Source of the DNA: Velthaea sp965214335
Lineage (GTDB): Bacteria > Vulcanimicrobiota > Vulcanimicrobiia > Vulcanimicrobiales > Vulcanimicrobiaceae
DNA: 64,000 nt
NCBI GenBank assembly: GCA_965214335.1
Contig: CBDCBO010000013.1
Span: 434,001-498,000 of the forward strand
Reading direction: 5' to 3'
Shown: one piece after another, positions 9,262-17,248 of the stretch
Layout of the letters: each line of letters starts with the position of its first letter
How positions within the stretch are numbered: the first letter of the stretch is position 1
Notes under the pieces: model-generated
Databases searched by the model: none
What the model was told of the DNA's origin: nothing
The model's input: the letters and a program-made list of their open reading frames with translations, nothing else
Position numbers and translations under genes: made by a program

Positions 9262-10209
9262 TTATGAAGCTGCACCGCGCCGGCGCGCGCCGATCGAATC
9301 CGCCAGCGCGGCGATGAAGATTACCGCACCTTGAATGAATTGCACCCAGAACGGCTGCACGTTCTTGAGCGTGAGGCCGTTATTGATCAGCCCGATGATC
9401 AAGACGCCCAGCAACGTGCCGGCGATGTTGCCTTTACCGCCGAACAATGATGCGCCACCAATGACGACGGCCGCAATCGCGTTAAGTTCAAGGCCGGTCG
9501 CCGCGATGGGCTGCGCAGAATCAAGCCGGCCGGTCAAGATCACGCCGCCGACACCGGCCAGCACACCCGACACGACGTAGGCAATCAACAGCGTTTGGCG
9601 GACCGGGATTCCGGCGAGCCGGGCCGCCTCACGATTTCCGCCGACGGCATAGATATTGCTGCCGAACACCGTCCGCGCGAGCACGAACGCGCCCACCGCG
9701 ACAATGCCAAGCGAAATAAGGGCCGCGATTGGAACCGGCCCGAAATTACTTCCGCCAAGATCGTCGAAAGGTTGCGGAAAGCCGAAGACGGTGTTGCCGC
9801 CGGCGACGATGAACGCTAAACCGCGTGCCATGGCGAGCATCGACAACGTGACGATGAATGAATTCATGCCGAAATACGCCACCGCGACTCCGTTGAAGAG
9901 TCCGATTGCGCCGCCGAAGGCCATCGCCAGCAGCACCGCTGCGGGCACGGGTAGCCCGGCGTGCAGCGCAATTCCGGTTATTATTCCAGTTAAGGCCACG
10001 TTCGAACCGATCGAGAGGTCGATTCCGCCGGTCACCACGACAAACGTTTCACCGACCGCGACGACGGCGATCAGCGAGGTTGCGAGCAAGATCGAAAGCC
10101 CGTTCGTTGCCGTTGCGAATCCGGGCGTTGTTGCGGCCAGAAAAGCAGCCAGAACGATGAAAGCGACGAGAATCGTCGCTTCCGTGAGCGCGCGGCGAAG
10201 ATAAAGCAT
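9262..10209 (-). CDS. rbsC: ribose-type sugar ABC transporter permease
   Basis: 315 residues with about eight to ten hydrophobic helices. The family signature VTGGIDLSIGSNVALTG is at about residues 59-75, and a late GGASLFGGKGNIAGTLLGVLIIGLINNGL segment is typical of RbsC/BPD_transp_2 permeases. I chose ATG 10209 because GAGAAAGG precedes it closely; ATG 10236 has no Shine-Dalgarno. It is the last gene of the rbsRDBAC operon, 93 bp after rbsA. Forms the transmembrane pore with RbsA (energy) and RbsB (binding). Confidence 0.92.
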   Translation of the reverse strand: MLYLRRALTEATILVAFIVLAAFLAATTPGFATATNGLSILLATSLIAVVAVGETFVVVTGGIDLSIGSNVALTGIITGIALHAGLPVPAAVLLAMAFGGAIGLFNGVAVAYFGMNSFIVTLSMLAMARGLAFIVAGGNTVFGFPQPFDDLGGSNFGPVPIAALISLGIVAVGAFVLARTVFGSNIYAVGGNREAARLAGIPVRQTLLIAYVVSGVLAGVGGVILTGRLDSAQPIAATGLELNAIAAVVIGGASLFGGKGNIAGTLLGVLIIGLINNGLTLKNVQPFWVQFIQGAVIFIAALADSIGARRRGAAS

Positions 10210-10302
10210 GTTGCCTTTCTCGGACGGTATCGGCATAGCCGACGGATGACGACGGAGGGCTTTGGGGGAAGCTCAAGCGTGACGGGTGCACCGGGGGAAT
10301 GC

Positions 10303-11793
10303 CTAGCCCGTCATCGCTAGCGCAATGAGATGTTCTTGCGCGAAGTCCGGCCGGTCGACGATGCCGCTCAAAGCACCGGTCCGCATCACCGCAATGCGGT
10401 CGCATAGGCCGATGAGTTCGAGTAATTCCGAGCTGATGATGACGATGGCGGTGCCTTCGGTCGCTAAGCGACGTACGATGCGATACACTTCCACTTTCGC
10501 GCCGACGTCGATACCACGCGTCGGTTCGTCGAGAATGAGCACCCGCGGGGCGAGCGTGAGCGCCCGACCGAGCACGACCTTTTGCTGATTGCCGCCCGAA
10601 AGCCGCCGCACGAGTTGCATGATGCCGCTGGTTCTGATGCGCAGCGAGCTCACCGCCGCGTCGGCCGTTGCCGCCTGCGCCCGCCGATCGATGAAACATC
10701 GCAGGCGGGCCGTTCGTGAGACGATCGACATCACGACATTCTGGCGGATCGAAAAATCGAGAATGAGGCCTTCACGTTTGCGATCTTCAGGAACGAGCAC
10801 GATGCCGGCGCGCAACGCGGCGCGCGGATTGGAGATTGCAACCGGCGTACCGTCGAGCAGCACGTCACCCGCCGTGCGCGGCAACGCGCCGAAGATCGTT
10901 TTCGCGACCTCGGTGCGGCCGGCGCCGATGAGGCCCGCGAGCCCCACGATTTCACCGGCGCGGACGCTGAACGAAATTCCGCTGAAACGACCGGCCGACG
11001 CCAGGCCGCGGACTTCGAGCCGAACGTCGCCGAGCGGCGCTTCACGCAGCGGAAAAACCTCGGACATCGGCCGATTTACCATCGCCGCCACCAGCCCATC
11101 GCTGGTCCAATCAGCGGTCGGCCGGACGGCAACGGCTTGCCCGTCGCGCAACACCATGACCCGCTGGCAGATATCGAAGACTTCCTCGAGATGATGGCTG
11201 ATGAAGATGGTACCGACGCCCTCGGCGCTCAGCGCGCGGATCGCGCCGAAGATAACGGCGACATCGTGTTCGCCCAGCGACGAGGTCGGCTCGTCCATGA
11301 CGACGACGCGCGCCTTGCGCGTCAGCGCGCGGGCGATTTCAACGAGTTGCTGCTCGGCTAACCGCAGACGGCGAACCGGACGCTGCGGATCGACGCGCAG
11401 ACCGACCCGTTCGAGCACTGCGGCGGCGGCGGCGTTGAGGCGTTTGCGATCGACGACACCGGCAGCGTTGCGCGGCAGATTGCCGAGGTACAGGTTCTCG
11501 GCAATGCTGCGCTCGGGAATGAGACTAAGCTCTTGATAAATAACGACGATGCCCGCGTCGAGCGCCGCGCGCGTTCGGGCGGCGCGCAGCGGCTCGCCGT
11601 CAAGCACGATCGTGCCGGCATCAGGAACTTCGGCGCCACCTAAAATCTTCATGAGCGTGCTCTTGCCGGCCCCGTTTTCACCCACGATGCCGAGCACTTC
11701 GCCGCGCTCGAGATCGAGCCCAACGTCATCGAGTGCGCGGATCGGTCCATACGACTTACCGATCCCGCGCATCTCTAAGAGGCGCGCCGTCAC
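10303..11793 (-). CDS. rbsA: ribose-type sugar ABC transporter, duplicated ATP-binding protein
   Basis: 496 residues with two ABC ATPase domains. The first has Walker A GENGAGKSTLMKIL near residues 36-49 and Walker B VVMDEPTSSLGEHD. The second has a degenerate Walker A (GLIGAGRTEVAKTIFG), an LSGGNQQKVVLGRAL signature and Walker B LILDEPTRGID, exactly the pattern of RbsA/MglA/XylG. The start is GTG, overlapping the rbsB stop in a GTGA arrangement that suggests translational coupling. Couples ATP hydrolysis to pentose (or related sugar) import. Confidence 0.94.
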   Translation of the reverse strand: MTARLLEMRGIGKSYGPIRALDDVGLDLERGEVLGIVGENGAGKSTLMKILGGAEVPDAGTIVLDGEPLRAARTRAALDAGIVVIYQELSLIPERSIAENLYLGNLPRNAAGVVDRKRLNAAAAAVLERVGLRVDPQRPVRRLRLAEQQLVEIARALTRKARVVVMDEPTSSLGEHDVAVIFGAIRALSAEGVGTIFISHHLEEVFDICQRVMVLRDGQAVAVRPTADWTSDGLVAAMVNRPMSEVFPLREAPLGDVRLEVRGLASAGRFSGISFSVRAGEIVGLAGLIGAGRTEVAKTIFGALPRTAGDVLLDGTPVAISNPRAALRAGIVLVPEDRKREGLILDFSIRQNVVMSIVSRTARLRCFIDRRAQAATADAAVSSLRIRTSGIMQLVRRLSGGNQQKVVLGRALTLAPRVLILDEPTRGIDVGAKVEVYRIVRRLATEGTAIVIISSELLELIGLCDRIAVMRTGALSGIVDRPDFAQEHLIALAMTG

Positions 11794-12824
11794 TGACTCT
11801 TGCTGACGTCGTCGCCCCAGAGTCCGTACGACTTGGCCGCCGCGCTATCGACGTTGGCCTTCGTCAGCAGCAAATGCGGCCAGTACGCATGCGCCGGAAT
11901 TCCGGTCTTCTTGCCGCTCAGATATTGCGCCACGTATTTCACCGATTGGGCCGACATCGTCAGTGGATTCTGCGACAATGTCGCATCGAGCACACCCTGA
12001 CGAATCGCGCTGAGCGCCTGCTCCGTACCGTCGATCCCGACCACGACGATGTGTTTAGGATCGCCGAGCGGGACCGCGCGATTGGCTTGACGGATCGCTC
12101 GCAACGCTCCCACCGCATTATCGTCATTGCCGTTAAAAACAGCATCGATTTGCGGGTTTGCCGTCATGATGCTCGTCATCGCGTTGAACGACTTTTCGGC
12201 GTCGAAACCGCCTTCTTGGCGAGCGACGATCTTTAAATTTGGATTGGCCTTGGCGAGCTTATCCATCTCCTTGGCGAACCCGGCTTCGCGGTCGTCGCCC
12301 GCTGTCGTGCCGATGAGCCCTTCGAGATCAACGACGTTGCCTTTGATCGATCCATACCGTTTCTTCAACTGCGCGGCAATGTAATCGGCACCCTCGGTAC
12401 CCAGCGCGATGTTGTTGGTTTCGAGAAAGTTGATCTGACATGTTCCGCACGCGGCACCACGATCGAGCGTGAACACCGGTATGCCGGCTTTGTTGGCCTG
12501 CTTGACGATCGGCACGATCGCTTGCGCGTTGATCGGATTGATAATTAGCGCATCGACTTTGCGATTGATGAGATCTTGAATCTGCGAGGCCTGCGTGTTC
12601 GCATCGCCTTGGGCCGATGTGTTGACGAGCGTGAGCTGCGAATTCGCTTTGACGGCGTCCACAACGCCTTTGGTCATACCTTGGAAAAACGGATTGGCCA
12701 GCGTTGCCACGCTGTACCCGACGGTAAACTGCTTATCCGCGGCGTGCGCCGGAGTCGAACTTACGGTCGCGACCATCGCTGCCGCGGTTACTAGGGCCGG
12801 CCACTGAAATAACGATCTCTTCAT
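11790..12824 (-). CDS. rbsB: periplasmic sugar-binding protein of the ribose type
   Basis: 344 residues with a signal peptide ending near ATVSSTPAHA (about residue 28), then a type I periplasmic binding fold (Peripla_BP_4): FTVGYSVATLANPFFQGMTKGV, IQDLINRKVDALIINPINAQAI and VFNGNDDNAVGALRAI. Start ATG 12824 has a strong AAGGAG upstream. Delivers a sugar, probably ribose given the adjacent rbsD, to RbsC. Gene order is rbsD, a 160-bp spacer, rbsB, then rbsA in overlap. The spacer may give this abundant binding protein its own promoter or an RNA processing site. Confidence 0.92.
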   Translation of the reverse strand: MKRSLFQWPALVTAAAMVATVSSTPAHAADKQFTVGYSVATLANPFFQGMTKGVVDAVKANSQLTLVNTSAQGDANTQASQIQDLINRKVDALIINPINAQAIVPIVKQANKAGIPVFTLDRGAACGTCQINFLETNNIALGTEGADYIAAQLKKRYGSIKGNVVDLEGLIGTTAGDDREAGFAKEMDKLAKANPNLKIVARQEGGFDAEKSFNAMTSIMTANPQIDAVFNGNDDNAVGALRAIRQANRAVPLGDPKHIVVVGIDGTEQALSAIRQGVLDATLSQNPLTMSAQSVKYVAQYLSGKKTGIPAHAYWPHLLLTKANVDSAAAKSYGLWGDDVSKSQ

Positions 12825-12984
12825 AAACAGATGTCTCCTTGCGAGAAACGGCGGAATCCACCGCCGCGAGTGTGCAAAAGGCTACTGATGTATCGGGTTC
12901 GTTTTCGGCTCGACAACGACGATCGTCGCGGCACCGCCGTTGACGTTTCAGATGTAGGCTGGTAGCAATGTCGCATCTTTGACT

Positions 12985-13383
12985 TCAGCCCTTGAAGAAC
13001 GGCACGCCGGCCCGGAATAGCGCGTTCGCAAAGGGTTTTGCTTCGCCCGTGCGCACCACGAACGAGGCGCCGGCAACGCGCGCTTTGAGGTCGTCGTGTT
13101 CGATCGAGGTGACACCCGGATGAAGTTCACCGATGAGCGCGAGGCAGGCCGGATTATGTTCGGCAATCGGCGCTGAAACAAACGCGGCCTCGATGACGAC
13201 CTCGGATAAAATTGCACGCAGCACGACCTCGAACGACGGAACACCGTAAATAACGGCGAGGTCGATCGTTTCAACGTGCGGCGGAACGGGCAGCCCGCTA
13301 TCCGCGACGACGAAGGTATCCGTATGCCGCAGCCGCGCGAGCGCGGCCGCGAGTTGCGCGTTGAGAATCCCGCTGCGCTTCAC
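12985..13383 (-). CDS. rbsD: D-ribose pyranase
   Basis: 132 residues starting at GTG 13383 (encoded VKRSGILN, matching the usual MKRSGILN start). It interconverts pyranose and furanose forms of D-ribose. The catalytic His20 (in LRHTD) and the VVADSGLPVP motif are present, and the length is normal for the family. An upstream in-frame start at 13467 would add 28 residues and overlap rbsR, which is unlikely. It lies 22 bp after the rbsR stop, in the same operon. Its presence is the best evidence that the transporter takes ribose or a close analogue. No ribokinase (rbsK) is adjacent. Confidence 0.93.
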   Translation of the reverse strand: MKRSGILNAQLAAALARLRHTDTFVVADSGLPVPPHVETIDLAVIYGVPSFEVVLRAILSEVVIEAAFVSAPIAEHNPACLALIGELHPGVTSIEHDDLKARVAGASFVVRTGEAKPFANALFRAGVPFFKG

Positions 13384-13405
13384 GTGCGTTCGCTTTGCGC
13401 GAATC

Positions 13406-14458
13406 TCATCGAGGCTTCGTCCGGGCTGAGCGGAAGCGGTCGGCCACAAGCTCTCCGCACGAGGCACGCACGATGAGGCGGCACCGCAGATCGACGGTGG
13501 GCACGGGTTCGCCCGCGATAAGCGCTAGGACCGCAGCAACCGCCGCGGCGCCGATGTCGGCGGTCGGTTGGGCGATCGCAGTCATCGGCGGATCGAAAAC
13601 ATCGAACCACGGGATATCGTCGAAACTCGCCAGCGCGATGTCGACGCCGACGCGCAGCCGGTGCCGGCGGATCGCGCGCAGCGCGCCCAGCGTCATTAAA
13701 TTGTCGGCCACGAACACGGCGCTCGGCGGACGAGCGAGTCGCAAGAGCCGCTCCATCGCGCGCTCGCCGCTTTCGGCGCGGAAGTCGCCAAGTTCAACGT
13801 AGGACGCCGGCAGCGCGAGGTCCCGCCGCGCGAGCGAAGCTTCGAAAGCGTCGAGTCGCTCGGCGCCGGTAGCGATGCTGCGCGGGCCCGAAACGATGGC
13901 AATCCGCTCGTGACCCAGGCCAACGAGATGGGCGATGAGATCGTCGATGGCCGGACGCCCGTCTGCGCGGATGGTCGGTGCGGCGGCGCCGTCCAGGCCG
14001 CGGTCCACGAGGACGATCGGAACGCCGAATTGCAGCGCTTGATTCAGCGCGGGCGAGACGTGCGCCGCGGGGCTCACCAGTAAGCCGTCGACGCGGCGGT
14101 CGAGCAAAACGCGCGCGTAGCGATCCTCGCGCTCGGAGTCTTCGTCGGCGTTCCCGACGATGAGCGAGTAGCCGACGCGCCGTGCCGCGTCTTCGACCGC
14201 GCGCGAGAGTTCGGTGAAAAACGGGTTGAGAACGTCGCCCAGGATGAGCCCGAGCGTGTGCGTCCGCTCGACGCGCAGCGAGCGTGCAACGGCGTTCGGC
14301 CGGTAATTGAGTTCGCGCACCGCGCGCAAAACGCGCTCGCGCGTCGGCGCCGCAACGGAGCTGCTCGCGGTAAGGACACGCGAAACCGTCGACGTTGAAA
14401 CGCATGCCCGCAACGCGACTTCTACCATCGTTCTATTCGGCAAATCGCGCGCTTGCAA
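13406..14458 (-). CDS. rbsR: LacI-family repressor of the ribose operon
   Basis: About 350 residues. An N-terminal LacI helix-turn-helix (VEVALRACVSTSTVSRVL) and hinge (YRPNAVARSLR) precede a periplasmic-binding-like sensor domain (TLGLILGDVLNPFFTELSRAVEDAARRVGYSLIVGNAD...). The start is uncertain: TTG 14458 gives the expected ~10 residues before the HTH but lies inside the operator palindrome; ATG 14428 would begin directly at the HTH. It is the first gene of the rbs operon and overlaps its own candidate operator, so autoregulation is likely. Confidence 0.9.
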   Translation of the reverse strand: MQARDLPNRTMVEVALRACVSTSTVSRVLTASSSVAAPTRERVLRAVRELNYRPNAVARSLRVERTHTLGLILGDVLNPFFTELSRAVEDAARRVGYSLIVGNADEDSEREDRYARVLLDRRVDGLLVSPAAHVSPALNQALQFGVPIVLVDRGLDGAAAPTIRADGRPAIDDLIAHLVGLGHERIAIVSGPRSIATGAERLDAFEASLARRDLALPASYVELGDFRAESGERAMERLLRLARPPSAVFVADNLMTLGALRAIRRHRLRVGVDIALASFDDIPWFDVFDPPMTAIAQPTADIGAAAVAAVLALIAGEPVPTVDLRCRLIVRASCGELVADRFRSARTKPR

Positions 14459-14467
14459 TCGATTGCA
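14454..14467. promoter_or_regulatory. 14-bp perfect palindrome, LacI-type operator candidate of the rbs operon
   Basis: TGCAATCGATTGCA is its own reverse complement, with the central CG typical of LacI-family operators. It covers the 5' end of rbsR and lies just downstream of the candidate promoter, where bound repressor would block initiation or early elongation. Confidence 0.65.
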
Positions 14468-14481
14468 TTACTGCTAGGTAA

Positions 14482-14510
14482 GATGTATGGAACGAGCTTT
14501 CCTGCATCAA
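14482..14510 (-). promoter_or_regulatory. candidate sigma70 promoter of the rbs operon
   Basis: On the minus strand TTGATG (14510-14505) and TACATC (14487-14482) are separated by 17 bp and point into rbsR. The operator palindrome starts 15 bp after the -10. The -10 match is only moderate. Confidence 0.35.
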
Positions 14511-14652
14511 TGGCAGCGCCGCGCGAAATCGAGCACCGTGCCCGCCCCGACGAGACGGAGATTCACCTTTTTGGCAGCAGCACGTGGAGTGTTTGTAAAC
14601 GCGGCTGCGAGAACACTTTGGCCGCTACCGCCGGCAGCGAGGCGGTTGCAAT

Positions 14653-15396
14653 TTAACCGTTAACGTTGGCTGACGGCTTGGCGCCCTTGATAACGAGCCA
14701 TAACACCAAGGCCAGCTCGCCGAAAAAGGCGGGCTGAGCGTAGGCGAACACGGTATGCGCGTAGATCGGAAACAGTTCGCCCGTAAGGCTCAGAAGTACA
14801 TACGCGACGCCGCCCGCGGCTAGCCAGACGCCCAAGAAACGCGGCAGAAAACGCGAGCGATACACGAGCGCGGCCAACGGGAAAAGCCAGACGCCCCAAA
14901 GGATTTCAGCGGCGGTATTTTGATCGTCGCGCAGGGTGAGAAAGAGCATCGCTAGCGCGTCGCGTTGAGGCGTGTTAAAAGCGGAAAGGAAGTCGCCGCC
15001 GCGCGCGAGCGTTAGGGCGGCGGCGTCGCTCACGACGCCAACAAGGTTGATCAGAGCCGGCATGACGCCCCCAAAAATTACCACGAGAACAGCCAGGTTC
15101 TGATCGACTCCTTTGAAGAGGCGGTGCAACGCCAAAACGAGGAAAATCAAGAGCAGCGCGCAGATGAGGTCCGAGACGATACCGACCCGGAACAGCCACT
15201 CGTGCGTGACAATATTGCTGACCGTCGCCGTCGCGTTGCCGTGAACGAACAGTTTGTTGGGAATATAGATGAGGCGCAACGGACCGATGAGGACAAGCAG
15301 CAAGTACCACAATCCGGCCGCTCGGCCCGGATCGAGCCAGTTCATCCCGCCGGCCCCGGCGGTCGTACTCGGAGCGTTGTGGATGTTCGTCGCCAT
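14653..15396 (-). CDS. DUF4386 membrane protein
   Basis: 247 residues with six predicted transmembrane helices; the arrangement (GRAAGLWYLLLVLIGPLRLIYIP..., ...LHRLFKGVDQNLAVLVVIFG..., LGVWLAAGGVAYVLLS) matches the DUF4386 family of bacterial integral membrane proteins with no known function. ATG 15396 is preceded by GGAG at good spacing. It reads in the same direction as mutL but follows it by 157 bp, so co-transcription is uncertain. Confidence 0.82.
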   Translation of the reverse strand: MATNIHNAPSTTAGAGGMNWLDPGRAAGLWYLLLVLIGPLRLIYIPNKLFVHGNATATVSNIVTHEWLFRVGIVSDLICALLLIFLVLALHRLFKGVDQNLAVLVVIFGGVMPALINLVGVVSDAAALTLARGGDFLSAFNTPQRDALAMLFLTLRDDQNTAAEILWGVWLFPLAALVYRSRFLPRFLGVWLAAGGVAYVLLSLTGELFPIYAHTVFAYAQPAFFGELALVLWLVIKGAKPSANVNG

Positions 15397-15552
15397 GGCC
15401 GATAGCTCCGTAGCTCGGGGGTTTGCTTTTGGTTACCGGGCCGTGTCCATTGATGTTTCGCGCGAGATCCGCGGACGGCGTGAAACGGCTTTCCCTCGCG
15501 AGCACGAGTGGCGACGTAGCACATCGCCACGGTCAAGCTTCGCACCCCGCCG

Positions 15553-17235
15553 TCACATCCGTCTGAACAACCGCGCCAGCGCGTCGGGCTCGAGCCGGAC
15601 GATGGTGGGCCGGCCATGCGGACAGTGCATCGGATTCTCGCACGCCTGCAGCCGCTCGACAAGGGTCGTCATCTCGGGCAGTTGCAGCCGTTCGCCGGCC
15701 CGCGTCACCGAATGACAGGCCAGCGAGGCATAGACGCGCTGCGCCGCATCGAGCCCGCGCGCTTCGTCGGCTAAAGCATCGATGAACTCGGCCACATCAA
15801 AGGCGCGCGTTTTGCCGGCGTGAACGAGCCGCGCGGGCGTCGCGGTGATCCGATACGCGCGCTCGCCGAATGGCTCGATCATGAGGCCGCTCGCGGCCAG
15901 TGTCGCAAGCGTCGCCTCCAGCTTGTCCGCTTCTTGGGCGCTCACTTCAAAAGTGTGCGGCACCAACAACGGTTCGCAGGCGGCACTGGCGGCGGCATTC
16001 GTGCACAGTTGTTCGAAGACGATGCGTTCGTGCGCGGCATGTTGATCGACGAGCACCACGGCACTGCCGTCGGTGGCCAAAATATAGGTGCGATCGACTT
16101 GGGCCAGCACGCGCAACGACGCAACGCCGGGCGTGACATCAACGAACGAATCGCTCCAGTCGACCGAACGTTGCGAGCCGCCCGCGCTGCGAACCGGCGG
16201 ACTTAGCGAGATCGCGCGTTCGAGGCGCTCGACCGCACCGCGGCGCAGCGCCGCGGCGAGCGCATCTTTGACCATCGTGGTCACGCGGTCGCCATGCCGT
16301 AAGCGGACGTCGCTCTTGGTCGGATGCACGTTTGGATCGACCTCGTGCGGCGCTACCTGCAGAAACAGCACGCCGTACGGATGCCGGCCGATCAGCGCGA
16401 ACGTGCGGTACGCCGCCGTCCAGGCGCCCGCGACGAGCGTACTGCGCAACAACCGGCCGTTGACGAACAGCACTTGCGCGCGCCGGTCGGCCCGATCGTC
16501 ACCCGGCGCGCTAATAAATCCGCGCACGTGCGAGCACGCATCGGCATGGACGTTGTCGACCGCCACCATCGCCTGCGCGCCCGCGCCGAAAACATGCAGC
16601 AGCCGTAGCCCGAGATCGTCGCCCGGCGCAAACGCATACACCGTGCGGCCATCGTGCTCGAGCGTAAAACCTACCTGCGCGTAACCCAGGGCCAGCGTCG
16701 CCAGCCACTGCGATATGCGCGCGAACTCGGCCCCGGGTGAACGCAAATATTCGCGCCGCACCGGCACGTTGGCAAACAGATCGCGCACGACGACGCGTGT
16801 GCCCGGCGGACCCGCGAGCGGCCGCGGTTCACTCACCGTTTCGGCGTGCGCATCGATGGACGTCGCAATTTGGGCCGCGGCCGTCCGCGACACGATCGTG
16901 AGCCGCGCGATCGCCGCGATCGAGGCCAGCCCTTCGCCGCGAAAGCCCAGCGTTCCAATCTGGTTTAAGCCGGCCGCATCGACCAGCTTACTCGTGCCAT
17001 GGCGCAACACCGCGCGCGGCAACTCGGCGGCCGCGATTCCGCTGCCGTTATCAGCAACCTCGATCTCGACGATACCGCCGCCCCGCACGCGCACGGCGAT
17101 GCGTGTCGCACCCGCGTCCAGTGCGTTTTCGACCAATTCCTTGACCACGGAAAGCGGCCGTTCGATGACCTCACCGGCGGCAATTTGGCCGACCGTTTCG
17201 GGGTCGAGAACGCGAATAGCGTGCGGCTCGGTCAA
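15553..17235 (-). CDS. mutL: DNA mismatch repair protein MutL with endonuclease motif
   Basis: 560 residues from TTG 17235, 13 bp after the mutS stop; the encoded TEPHAIRVLDPETVGQIAAGEV gives the standard MutL N-terminus. The GHKL ATPase motifs (ELVENALDAGAT, DNGSGI, LGFRGEGLASI) are intact. The C-terminal half has DQHA-X2-E-X4-E starting at D397 plus the zinc-site motif CPHGRP, the signature of latent-endonuclease MutL proteins found in organisms without MutH. Works with MutS to nick the new strand. Longer starts up to 17355 are open but overlap mutS and add a basic, non-homologous segment. Confidence 0.95.
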   Translation of the reverse strand: MTEPHAIRVLDPETVGQIAAGEVIERPLSVVKELVENALDAGATRIAVRVRGGGIVEIEVADNGSGIAAAELPRAVLRHGTSKLVDAAGLNQIGTLGFRGEGLASIAAIARLTIVSRTAAAQIATSIDAHAETVSEPRPLAGPPGTRVVVRDLFANVPVRREYLRSPGAEFARISQWLATLALGYAQVGFTLEHDGRTVYAFAPGDDLGLRLLHVFGAGAQAMVAVDNVHADACSHVRGFISAPGDDRADRRAQVLFVNGRLLRSTLVAGAWTAAYRTFALIGRHPYGVLFLQVAPHEVDPNVHPTKSDVRLRHGDRVTTMVKDALAAALRRGAVERLERAISLSPPVRSAGGSQRSVDWSDSFVDVTPGVASLRVLAQVDRTYILATDGSAVVLVDQHAAHERIVFEQLCTNAAASAACEPLLVPHTFEVSAQEADKLEATLATLAASGLMIEPFGERAYRITATPARLVHAGKTRAFDVAEFIDALADEARGLDAAQRVYASLACHSVTRAGERLQLPEMTTLVERLQACENPMHCPHGRPTIVRLEPDALARLFRRM

Positions 17236-17248
17236 GCCCGCAACCGGC

